DNA of 6,589 nucleotides from an uncultured Clostridia bacterium (GTDB lineage: Bacteria > Bacillota > Clostridia > Oscillospirales > Ruminococcaceae), in assembly GCA_947175045.1 (NCBI GenBank), contig CAMWLH010000118.1, forward strand, positions 1 through 6,589, given 5' to 3'. Position numbers and translations under genes: made by a program. The notes under the pieces are model-generated. The model saw only the letters and a program-made list of their open reading frames with translations, had not been told where the DNA came from and ran no database searches. Below are positions 1 through 6,032 of the stretch, one piece after another (the stretch's first letter is position 1; each line of letters begins with the position of its first letter).

Positions 1-76
1 CGCATATCAATATAACAGATAAACATATAAAATCTAACAAAACAAACCGCTACACTAAATTTTCATTTACTACTAT

Positions 77-105
77 ATTGTACCATATCCTCTACTAAAA
101 GTCAA
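77..105 (-). promoter_or_regulatory. Divergent sigma-A-type promoter reading off the left edge
   Basis: On the minus strand there is a -35 hexamer TTGACT (100-105) and a -10 hexamer TACAAT (77-82), separated by exactly 17 bp. TGG directly before the -10 makes an extended -10. Transcription would start near base 70 and run left. Bases 1-70 would then be its 5' untranslated leader; I see no convincing ribosome site or start codon there, so the gene it serves must begin outside the window. The match is by eye only. Confidence 0.55.
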
Positions 106-153
106 CCACATCCTGTTTTAATAGTTAATGATCACAAATTGAAATCCACATTG

Positions 154-178
154 TGTCAATATTACAAAACTATTGACA
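154..178. repeat. Perfect 8-bp inverted repeat, candidate operator over the -35
   Basis: TGTCAATA (154-161) and TATTGACA (171-178) are perfect reverse complements separated by 9 nt, giving half-sites 17 bp apart. The right arm contains the whole -35 hexamer of the plus promoter (TTGACA, 173-178). A dimeric regulator bound here would block RNA polymerase, so a repressor site is the natural reading. No regulator gene is visible in the window, so the binding protein is unknown. A weaker pair, CACAA (133-137) and TTGTG (151-155), lies just to the left. Confidence 0.45.
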
Positions 179-201
179 ACTAAGCGAAATTCTGGTAAAA
201 T
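173..201 (+). promoter_or_regulatory. Sigma-A promoter of the receptor gene cluster
   Basis: A consensus -35 TTGACA (173-178) and a near-consensus -10 TAAAAT (196-201) are separated by 17 bp. TGG immediately before the -10 forms an extended -10 motif. The start point would be near 207-209, giving a leader of about 50 nt before the receptor start codon. It is the only strong plus-strand promoter I see before the four-gene cluster, whose intergenic gaps are otherwise too short for separate promoters. Confidence 0.75.
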
Positions 202-220
202 AAATATGTATATGTAATTC

Positions 221-245
221 GGAAAGGAGCAGCTTCGCAAGAAGT
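221..245 (+). promoter_or_regulatory. Unusual ribosome binding site with GNRA hairpin spacer
   Basis: The Shine-Dalgarno sequence GGAAAGGAG (221-229) lies 27 nt before the receptor ATG at 257, far beyond normal spacing. Between them is a short hairpin: GCTTC (232-236) pairs with GAAGT (241-245) around the loop GCAA (237-240), a GNRA-type tetraloop. Folding removes 14 nt, leaving about 13 nt to ATG 257 and 6 nt to an out-of-frame ATG at 250. The site therefore decides between two starts. The fold was read by eye, without energy calculation. Confidence 0.5.
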
Positions 246-256
246 GTACATGAATT

Positions 257-3235
257 ATGCCGGTAAGATTCAGAAGCATAACCGCTTTTTTTCTGGCGCT
301 AGGTCTTTTCCTTATCAGCTCGGAAAGGGCATACGCCGCAAAGGAATCCCCCCTTCAGCACCGCATAGTATATGAGTTCAACGAGACCAACGGACTGCCC
401 ACGGGCGAAGCGAACACCGTTCTCCAGACCTCGGACGGGTTTGTGTGGATAGGCAGCTACGGCGGACTTATCCGCTATGACAGCACCTCATTCCGCAACT
501 ACTCCGACGGCGGAGTGTTCCCCTCCTCCAGCGTGCGGGCGCTTTTTGAGGACAGCAAGGGGCGGCTGTGGATAGGCACGAACGATATGGGAGTTTTCCT
601 CTACGAAAACTGCGAATTTAAGCGCTTTACATATGAGGACAAAACCAAATATCTGTCTGTGCGCGATTTCGCCGAGGATAAAAACGGCACTGTCTACGCG
701 GCGACCACCTCGGGTATGGCAAAGGTCGGCGAGAACCGCCTGGAATATGTCGCGGAATGGATAAGCGATACCGTGGTGTACAGCCTCGACGTTGACAACA
801 ACGGGGTAATATGGGCTTGTATCGACGGCGGTATGGCTATACTCATATCGGGCGGCGAGGTAATAGGCTCGTTTGAGAGCGACGGACTGCTGGATTCCCC
901 GCTGTACTGCGTGGGACACGACAACGACGGCACCCTTTACCTCGGCACCAGCGGAAACAGCATTTACCGCCTGGAGCTCGCCGACGACAGCTACACCCAA
1001 AGCTCCTATAGGCTCACCGAGCTGAAAACGGGAGAGGTCTCCACCTTCAACGCCATTGCCGAGGACAGCAACGGAAACCTGTGGGCGGCGGCGCTGAACG
1101 GCGTGGGCTACTTCGACGGCGACTTCGACTGGCACACGATTGACGCGGAACACGCCACCTCGGCGGGCAATATTGCCTTCGATTACGAGGGGAACGTCTG
1201 GATAGCCTCGGGCAGCTACGGCATAATTCACCTTGTCGAGGGGCAGTTCTGCAACGCCAACGCGGCGGCGGAGCTCTCCGAGACCTCGATAAACGCAGCG
1301 GAGGTATGCGGCGACAGCATATATCTCGCTACGGACACGGGAATAATCATTCTCGACTCCGACTATAAGCAGATACACAACGAACTGACCGAAATGCTGG
1401 ACGGCGACAGGGTACGCAATATCACCTGCGACAGCGAGGGGTATGTGTGGATAGGAACCTACTACAATAACGCGCTGGTGCGCTATGATCCCAACAGCGG
1501 CGAGATCACGCAATACACCACCGAAAACGGTCTTAGCGACAACCAGATACGTATGATCTTAGAGCTTTCCGACGGCGGGATAGCCGTCGCTTCACAGAAC
1601 GGCGTGTCAATTATCCGCAACGGCGAGGTCACAAAGACCTACACCGAGAAGGATGGGCTGAGCTACCCCATAATCCTCTGCCTTTGCGAGGGTTCGGACG
1701 GGACGCTCTACGCGGGCAGCGACGGTCAGGGCTTTTATACGATAAAGGACGATACCGTCACCCACTACGGCTTTGAGCAGGGGCTTCCCGCGGGAGTTGT
1801 GCTGAGAATGCTCCCCGACGGGGACGATGGGCTTTTCATAAGTGCGGGCAACAGCCTTTATTACTGGAATTTTCAGAGCTTTCGGCTGCTGGACAACTAC
1901 CCCAAAAGCCCCGGAAGTATCTTCGATATGTGCTTTTCGGGCAGCGAATTGTGGCTTATGCAGAGCAACGGCATAAACGCCGTTGACCGCGCGCGGCTGC
2001 TTTCGGGCGAAGATACCTCGGTAAGAGTCATCGGAGTTTCCTACGGGCTTACCGGCTCGCTGAACGCGAACTCCTGGAACGATATGCGGGACGGTCTGTT
2101 GTATCTTTGTACCGCAAACGGGCTGTCAATACTCGATATGGAGGAAAGCAGCGCGGAGCACTCCGCCATAAACGCGCTTATTTACCGCGTTACGGCGGAC
2201 GACGAGGTGTATGAGCTACCCGACGAAATCACCGTTGGCGGCAATACCACACGTCTTACCTTTGATTTTGCGGCGCTGAGCTATTCGGGCAGAGAGGTTA
2301 CCGTAAGATACAGCCTCAAGGGCTTTGACGACAAGACTTACAGCATTACCAACGCCAATCCCATGACCGCTAGCTACACCAACCTTTCGGGCGGCGACTA
2401 CGAATTTCTTATTGAAGTAATGGGAATGAACGGGGAAAATGTTATCACGTCCCACTCGATAGCCGTTCACAAGGATTATCTGCTGTGGGAATATCTGTGG
2501 TTCAAAATAGCTATGATAGTTGTACTGCTGGGACTGACGGCTCTTGTGACTATCTCTGTTATCCGCGTCAAGACAAATCATCTTAAACGCAGGCAGAGGG
2601 ATTATCAGCACCTTATAGGGGAATCCCTGCGTACCTTTGCGAACGCTATCGACGCCAAGGATAAGTACACCAACGGTCACTCGCTGCGCGTGGCGGCGTA
2701 TACGCTGGAGCTGGCAAAGAAGCTGAATGTTTCCCCCGAGGATCAGGAGCGGCTGTACTACATCGCGCTGCTGCACGATATCGGCAAGATCGGCATTCCC
2801 GACAGGATACTCAACAAGCCCGGCAAGCTCACTCCCGAGGAAATAGAAGTCATAAGGCGGCACCCCGCGATGGGCGGCGAGATCTTAAAGGATTTCAAAT
2901 CGCTCCCCGGCATTTCCGACGGTGCGCGTTATCACCACGAGCGCTACGACGGAAAGGGCTACAACGAGGGGCTCAAGGGCGAGGAGATACCCTTTTTCGC
3001 GCGTATAATCTGCGTTGCGGACAGCTACGACACCATGGCGGGAGGACGGCGCTATTCGGAAAGCCGCGACTCCGATTTCATCAAGGAGGAGCTTAAGCGC
3101 TGCTCGGGCACGCAGTTTGACCCCGTTGTCGTGGAGGCTATGCTTCAGATAATCGAGGATGGCAAGGCGCCCATAACGCTGGAGGACAACAACATACGAA
3201 TGTTCTATATCGACCATGACAAGGAGGAAATCTGA
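257..3235 (+). CDS. Propeller-sensor HD-GYP receptor (predicted c-di-GMP phosphodiesterase)
   Basis: Single-pass receptor predicted to sense an external ligand and hydrolyse cyclic di-GMP in the cytoplasm. A signal peptide covers residues 1-28: Arg 4 and 6, hydrophobic 11-20, likely cleavage after AYA. Residues 55-630 hold 14 repeats of the [VLI][WY][IVL][GA]..GG pattern (at 63, 104, 146, 185, 227, 275, 314, 355, 397, 442, 484, 526, 565 and 615), enough for two seven-bladed Reg_prop propellers. A Y_Y_Y-type beta domain follows (about 660-738), then a membrane helix (749-770) and an HD-GYP domain (about 785-970). Predicted metal ligands are all present: H808, H840-D841, H869, H893-H894, D922. 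The signature reads DGKGYN (898-903), so the proline of GYP is Asn 903. Start: an in-frame TGA at 251-253 excludes longer forms. The domain order resembles sensors of Bacteroides hybrid two-component systems, with HD-GYP replacing the kinase. Domain calls are strong; ligand and activity are inferred. Confidence 0.9.
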   Translation: MPVRFRSITAFFLALGLFLISSERAYAAKESPLQHRIVYEFNETNGLPTGEANTVLQTSDGFVWIGSYGGLIRYDSTSFRNYSDGGVFPSSSVRALFEDSKGRLWIGTNDMGVFLYENCEFKRFTYEDKTKYLSVRDFAEDKNGTVYAATTSGMAKVGENRLEYVAEWISDTVVYSLDVDNNGVIWACIDGGMAILISGGEVIGSFESDGLLDSPLYCVGHDNDGTLYLGTSGNSIYRLELADDSYTQSSYRLTELKTGEVSTFNAIAEDSNGNLWAAALNGVGYFDGDFDWHTIDAEHATSAGNIAFDYEGNVWIASGSYGIIHLVEGQFCNANAAAELSETSINAAEVCGDSIYLATDTGIIILDSDYKQIHNELTEMLDGDRVRNITCDSEGYVWIGTYYNNALVRYDPNSGEITQYTTENGLSDNQIRMILELSDGGIAVASQNGVSIIRNGEVTKTYTEKDGLSYPIILCLCEGSDGTLYAGSDGQGFYTIKDDTVTHYGFEQGLPAGVVLRMLPDGDDGLFISAGNSLYYWNFQSFRLLDNYPKSPGSIFDMCFSGSELWLMQSNGINAVDRARLLSGEDTSVRVIGVSYGLTGSLNANSWNDMRDGLLYLCTANGLSILDMEESSAEHSAINALIYRVTADDEVYELPDEITVGGNTTRLTFDFAALSYSGREVTVRYSLKGFDDKTYSITNANPMTASYTNLSGGDYEFLIEVMGMNGENVITSHSIAVHKDYLLWEYLWFKIAMIVVLLGLTALVTISVIRVKTNHLKRRQRDYQHLIGESLRTFANAIDAKDKYTNGHSLRVAAYTLELAKKLNVSPEDQERLYYIALLHDIGKIGIPDRILNKPGKLTPEEIEVIRRHPAMGGEILKDFKSLPGISDGARYHHERYDGKGYNEGLKGEEIPFFARIICVADSYDTMAGGRRYSESRDSDFIKEELKRCSGTQFDPVVVEAMLQIIEDGKAPITLEDNNIRMFYIDHDKEEI

Positions 3236-3236
3236 C

Positions 3237-3893
3237 GTGAACAGGGAATGGTCAGATATGAACAGACAGGTTCAGCTTTTGCTGAAAAAGGAGAGCAGCT
3301 TTTCCGAGGGCATAAACACCCTTCTTACCCTGCGGCAGACGCTGCTTAATGAAATGTTCTCTTTTAAGGATAGGCTGAGCAGTGAGGATTTCAACGCAAT
3401 GCCCTTTCCAAAGGCTGACGGGTATCACTGTAAAACTGTCGCGTATTCGCTCTGGCATATTTTCCGAATTGAGGATATAGTGCTGCACACGCTTATACTC
3501 GGAGATGAGCAGGTTCTGTTCTCGAGCGGCTTTGACAATCGGATAAACTCACCCATTATTACCACGGGAAACGAGCTTGTAGGTGAAGAAATAGCCGATT
3601 TTTCAAGAAAACTGAATATCGGGGAGCTTTATGCTTATTTGAAAGCTGTCATAAATTCCTCCGAAGTGTGGCTGAAAGGGCTCACCTTTGGCGAGCTTAA
3701 AAACAAAATATCAGCCGAAAACAGAGGTCGGCTGATATCACTTAACGTTGTCAGCGAAAACGAAAACGCCGCCTGGCTGGTGGACTACTGGTGCAAAAAA
3801 GATGTCCGCGGGCTTATTCAGATGCCCTTTTCAAGGCACTGGATAATGCACACCGAAGCCTGTGAAAGAATAATAAACGGGCTGAAAAAATAG
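3237..3893 (+). CDS. DinB-like four-helix-bundle protein
   Basis: Probable DinB-superfamily protein of 218 residues, cytoplasmic and mostly helical. It carries the spaced histidines expected for the metal site of this fold. In numbering from the upstream ATG at 3216 these are H81 (in LWHIFRIED), and H208 and H212 in an HxxxH at the C-terminal helix (SRHWIMHTEA). Family members include metal-dependent thiol transferases (bacillithiol, mycothiol) and many proteins of unknown function; no substrate can be assigned here. I chose GTG 3237 because AAGGAGG (3221-3227) lies 9 nt before it. The ATG at 3216 has no ribosome site and would overlap the receptor gene. The gap to the receptor stop is 1 nt, so translational coupling is likely. 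A strong 11-bp inverted repeat lies inside the gene at 3708-3738. Base composition appears less GC-rich than the receptor. Confidence 0.72.
   Translation: MNREWSDMNRQVQLLLKKESSFSEGINTLLTLRQTLLNEMFSFKDRLSSEDFNAMPFPKADGYHCKTVAYSLWHIFRIEDIVLHTLILGDEQVLFSSGFDNRINSPIITTGNELVGEEIADFSRKLNIGELYAYLKAVINSSEVWLKGLTFGELKNKISAENRGRLISLNVVSENENAAWLVDYWCKKDVRGLIQMPFSRHWIMHTEACERIINGLKK
3708..3738 (-). terminator. Terminator-shaped hairpin, antisense inside the DinB-like gene
   Basis: ATATCAGCCGA (3708-3718) and TCGGCTGATAT (3728-3738) are perfect 11-bp reverse complements with a 9-nt loop. Read on the minus strand, the stem is followed directly by TTTGTTTTT (complement of 3699-3707), the shape of an intrinsic terminator. 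Read on the plus strand there is no U-tract. No minus-strand gene ends here, so if functional it would stop antisense RNA entering from the right. It may also be a chance result of coding sequence; the structure is certain, the role is not. Confidence 0.45.
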
Positions 3894-3918
3894 TTTCACG
3901 AAGTTCAAGGAGCTGTCT

Positions 3919-4455
3919 ATGACTATTGACGATCTGCATATTGTTAACTACTGCCACCGCAGCTGCACGCCTTTACTGAATATAATGCGTTTGCCGAAAG
4001 ATGAGGCGTTTGCGCTCGCGCATGAAATGGCTGAACAGAACAAGGAAACAACTGCGTTTTACAGATTTGCGGATTTTGAAAATTATTATCCCGAACGCCT
4101 GAAGACGGATATGCTGCTGTACAACCGCTTTACAGAGCTCGGCGGAAAACCCTTGCAGGAGCACCCTCTTTCGTTCGTGCTGCAAGGAAGCGATTTTCTG
4201 GACAACTGGTTTGACTGCGGGATCGTCACAAAGATACCGTTAAATCATATTCATTCGGAGCACATCAGCTTTACATACGGCGACAGTATGACCTCCCTCA
4301 AACAGCACGGAGAGCTTACCATGCTTACCAAAGATATGCTATTTAAGGCAATAACGGACTTTGGCGGCACGGTTGATGAATTTTTGGCGAACGTTGCCGA
4401 GCGGTATAATTATATAGAGGTGCAGGTTTGGGACGATGAGTGCTTGAGGGTATAA
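3919..4455 (+). CDS. Conserved-looking protein of unknown function, 178 residues
   Basis: I cannot name this family. The protein is soluble, with no signal peptide or membrane segment. Visible features are an N-terminal YCHRSCTPLL segment (11-20) followed by a helical stretch rich in acidic and Ala residues, an aromatic patch FYRFADFENYYPER (47-60), a His-rich stretch with H110, H112 and H115 leading into SFTYGDSM (117-124), and a C-terminal YIEVQVWDD (165-173). From memory, the pairing of an SFTYGD-like motif with a terminal YIEVQxW strand occurs in uncharacterised proteins of other Firmicutes, but I cannot check this. AAGGAG (3907-3912) lies 6 nt before ATG 3919, supporting the start. It follows the DinB-like gene by 25 nt and precedes the acetyltransferase by 1 nt, so it belongs to the same transcript. 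Confidence 0.75.
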   Translation: MTIDDLHIVNYCHRSCTPLLNIMRLPKDEAFALAHEMAEQNKETTAFYRFADFENYYPERLKTDMLLYNRFTELGGKPLQEHPLSFVLQGSDFLDNWFDCGIVTKIPLNHIHSEHISFTYGDSMTSLKQHGELTMLTKDMLFKAITDFGGTVDEFLANVAERYNYIEVQVWDDECLRV

Positions 4456-4456
4456 C

Positions 4457-4999
4457 ATGAACGACCTGATTTTAGTAAAGCCTGCAAAGGCGCACGAGGC
4501 GCAGGTAATGGCGTTTCGTGAGGAAATGCAAAGAAACGGCGAGGGCTTTTACGGCTGCTCCGGACTGAACAATACAGCAAATTATGATGAGTGGCTCGAC
4601 TTTGAGGGACGCTTTGCCCACAACGGGTGGTCGCCGTCCACGACATATCTGGGTATTCGTATCTCCGACGGTATGCTTGTAGGAATGATCGACCTTAGAC
4701 ATGAACTTTCAAGCATTTTGCTGAAATATAACGGTCAGATAGGTTACAGCGTCCGCCCCTCGGAGCGGGGAAAGGGTTATGCTTGTCAAATGTTATTGCT
4801 TGTGCTCAAAGAGGCGGGAAAATTTGGGCACAAAAGTGTTCTTGTGTGCTGCAACAAGGCAAACATTCGATCCGCAAAAGTGATACAAAAGTGCGGCGGC
4901 GTACTTGAAAATGAAGTGGTCCACGAGTTCAGCCCTGTCGGCAGACCAGATATTATCCAAAGATATCTGATCGAAATTACAGAAAAAACACGCTCATAG
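4457..4999 (+). CDS. GNAT-family N-acetyltransferase
   Basis: Predicted acetyl-CoA-dependent N-acetyltransferase of 180 residues, cytoplasmic. The acetyl-CoA pyrophosphate loop is seen as RPSERGKGYA (100-109, motif R/QxxGxG/A) after a beta strand YNGQIGYSV. The next strand, VLVCCNKANIRSAKVIQKCGG (128-148), has the Asn and Ser of the C-terminal GNAT motif. The layout recalls the COG3981 group of predicted acetyltransferases; the substrate is unknown. ATG 4457 begins 1 nt after the preceding stop and has a modest GAGGG ribosome site (4446-4450), so coupling to the upstream gene is likely. The 3' end is unusual: the stop codon TAG (4997-4999) lies inside the stem of the terminator of the convergent aldolase gene, and that terminator's U-tract is encoded within the last codons of this gene. 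Confidence 0.85.
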   Translation: MNDLILVKPAKAHEAQVMAFREEMQRNGEGFYGCSGLNNTANYDEWLDFEGRFAHNGWSPSTTYLGIRISDGMLVGMIDLRHELSSILLKYNGQIGYSVRPSERGKGYACQMLLLVLKEAGKFGHKSVLVCCNKANIRSAKVIQKCGGVLENEVVHEFSPVGRPDIIQRYLIEITEKTRS

Positions 5000-5016
5000 A
5001 AATTCTATGAGCGTGT
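4983..5016 (-). terminator. Rho-independent terminator of fba
   Basis: ACACGCTCATAG (4988-4999) pairs with CTATGAGCGTGT (5005-5016), a perfect 12-bp stem that can extend 2 bp into the AT-rich loop. On the minus strand it is followed by TTTTTT (complement of 4983-4988, the first T being the last stem base), 26 nt past the fba stop codon. On the plus strand only a poor T-tract follows (GTTTG from 5021), so it may stop the plus-strand cluster weakly as well. It overlaps the 3' end of the acetyltransferase gene. Confidence 0.85.
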
Positions 5017-5041
5017 ATACGTTTGCCGTTAGCGTATGCAA

Positions 5042-5905
5042 TCAAGCCTTGCCGATAGAGCCGAACAGCTCCATCTTTTCCTTAACGGTAGCCTTGATAG
5101 CCTCGAAGCCGGGAGCGAGCAGCTTTCTGGGATCAAAGCCCTTGCCCTGCTGATCCTTGCCCTCTTCGATGTACTTCCTCGTAGCCTCCTGGAACGCAAG
5201 CTGGCACTCGGTATTAACGTTGATTTTCGCAACGCCGAGAGAAATAGCCTTCTTTATCATATCCGCAGGAATACCTGTACCGCCGTGCAGTACAAGCGGC
5301 ATATCGCCTACCGCGTTCTTGACCGCCTCAAGCGTCTCAAAGGACAGACCCGACCAGTTCTCGGGATATTTTCCGTGAATGTTTCCGATACCCGCCGCAA
5401 GCATTGTTACGCCCAGATCGGCGATAGCCTTGCACTCGTTGGGGTCGGCGCACTCGCCCATGCCGACAACGCCGTCTTCCTCGCCGCCGATAGAGCCTAC
5501 CTCAGCCTCAAGCGAGATGCCGAGAACGTCGCAGGTGTTTACCAGAGCGGTGGTCTTGGCAATATTTTCCTCAATGGGATAGTGTGAGCCGTCGAACATG
5601 ATGGAGGAGAAGCCCGCGTTGATGCAAGCCTTAGCGCCCTCAAACGTGCCGTGGTCAAGGTGCAGCGCAACGGGAACCGTGATACCCAGCTCGTTGATCA
5701 TGCCCTTAACCATACCAACTACCGTGGTATAGCCGCACATATACTTGCCAGCGCCCTCGGAAACACCGAGAATAACAGGCGACTTCAGCTCCTGCGCGGT
5801 GAGCAGGATAGCCTTTGTCCATTCAAGGTTGTTGATGTTGAACTGACCAACGGCGTACTTTCCGTCGCGAGCCTTGTTCAGCATTTCTTTTGCAGAAACT
5901 AACAT
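5042..5905 (-). CDS. fba: Class II fructose-bisphosphate aldolase
   Basis: Zinc-dependent aldolase of glycolysis and gluconeogenesis, splitting fructose 1,6-bisphosphate into glyceraldehyde 3-phosphate and dihydroxyacetone phosphate in the cytoplasm. The 287-residue length is normal for the short class II group (FbaA type). Visible motifs are LHLDHG (81-86) with catalytic Asp 84 and zinc ligand His 85, EAEVGSIGG (133-141), IHGKYP with zinc ligand His 177, LHGGTG (206-211) with His 207, and the phosphate-binding KINVNTE (227-233). A related tagatose- or other ketose-bisphosphate aldolase cannot be fully excluded. Start: AAAGGAG (5914-5920) lies 8 nt before ATG 5905; an in-frame ATG at 5971 would add 22 residues that do not resemble an aldolase and would start at the transcription start point. 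It has its own promoter and terminator, so it is probably monocistronic. Confidence 0.95.
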   Translation of the reverse strand: MLVSAKEMLNKARDGKYAVGQFNINNLEWTKAILLTAQELKSPVILGVSEGAGKYMCGYTTVVGMVKGMINELGITVPVALHLDHGTFEGAKACINAGFSSIMFDGSHYPIEENIAKTTALVNTCDVLGISLEAEVGSIGGEEDGVVGMGECADPNECKAIADLGVTMLAAGIGNIHGKYPENWSGLSFETLEAVKNAVGDMPLVLHGGTGIPADMIKKAISLGVAKINVNTECQLAFQEATRKYIEEGKDQQGKGFDPRKLLAPGFEAIKATVKEKMELFGSIGKA

Positions 5906-5942
5906 ACAAATATCTCCTTTGGTTTGAAATATCGGAATAAGG

Positions 5943-5958
5943 GCAGACCACAGTCCGC
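5943..5958 (-). promoter_or_regulatory. Small hairpin in the fba leader
   Basis: In the roughly 67-nt fba leader, GCGGAC and GTCTGC on the minus strand can form a 6-bp stem (one G-U pair) with a 4-nt loop. It lies 22 nt upstream of the ribosome site and does not sequester it. It could stabilise the 5' end of an abundant mRNA. No riboswitch class is recognised, and the stem is short enough to be chance. Confidence 0.25.
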
Positions 5959-5978
5959 GCCTGAAATCCATTACTTTA

Positions 5979-6007
5979 ATTATACCTCATTTTCCGCAAA
6001 AAAGCAA
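5979..6007 (-). promoter_or_regulatory. Promoter of fba
   Basis: On the minus strand, TTGCTT (6002-6007) and a perfect -10 TATAAT (5979-5984) are separated by 17 bp. Transcription would start near 5972, leaving a leader of about 67 nt before ATG 5905. The weak -35 is backed by an A/T-tract element immediately upstream (6008-6030), as expected for a strongly expressed glycolytic gene. Confidence 0.7.
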
Positions 6008-6030
6008 TATATTTTGAAAAATTTTTCAAT
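6008..6030 (-). promoter_or_regulatory. UP-like A/T-tract element with 16-bp palindrome
   Basis: Directly upstream of the fba -35, bases 6014-6029 form a perfect 16-bp palindrome, TTGAAAAATTTTTCAA. The string AAAAATTTTTCAAAA read on the minus strand is close to the full UP-element consensus recognised by the RNA polymerase alpha C-terminal domain. It also sits 3 nt after the stop of the HAD-family gene, but it has no GC stem and no clean U-tract, so I do not read it as that gene's terminator. Confidence 0.45.
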
Positions 6031-6032
6031 TA

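Noticed and set aside
131..159. Second minus-strand promoter, TTGACA (154-159) with TGTGAT (131-136)
   Set aside because: The hexamer is the left arm of the palindrome and the -10 lacks the essential A at its second position; the promoter at 77-105 is much better.
488..1513. Long minus-strand open frame of 341 codons opposite the propeller repeats
   Set aside because: It mirrors the periodic coding sequence of the receptor, has no ribosome site, and its translation is a low-complexity Val/Ala/Arg-rich string with no recognisable domain.
3216..3236. Upstream ATG for the DinB-like gene
   Set aside because: It has no ribosome site; AAGGAGG at 3221-3227 lies downstream of it and fits GTG 3237.
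5017..5041. ATACG...CGTAT inverted repeat between the fba stop and its terminator
   Set aside because: Only 5 bp with a long loop, which is expected by chance.
5036..5587. Plus-strand open frame of 183 codons opposite fba
   Set aside because: It is antisense to a clearly identified aldolase, has no ribosome site or family motif, and overlaps the fba terminator region.
5906..5971. Longer start for fba at ATG 5971
   Set aside because: The 22 extra residues do not match aldolases, the ATG coincides with the predicted transcription start, and the ATG at 5905 has a well-placed AAAGGAG.
6014..6029. A/T palindrome as terminator of the HAD gene
   Set aside because: The stem would contain only A-T pairs apart from one G-C, and no U-tract of suitable purity follows; its position fits an UP element better.
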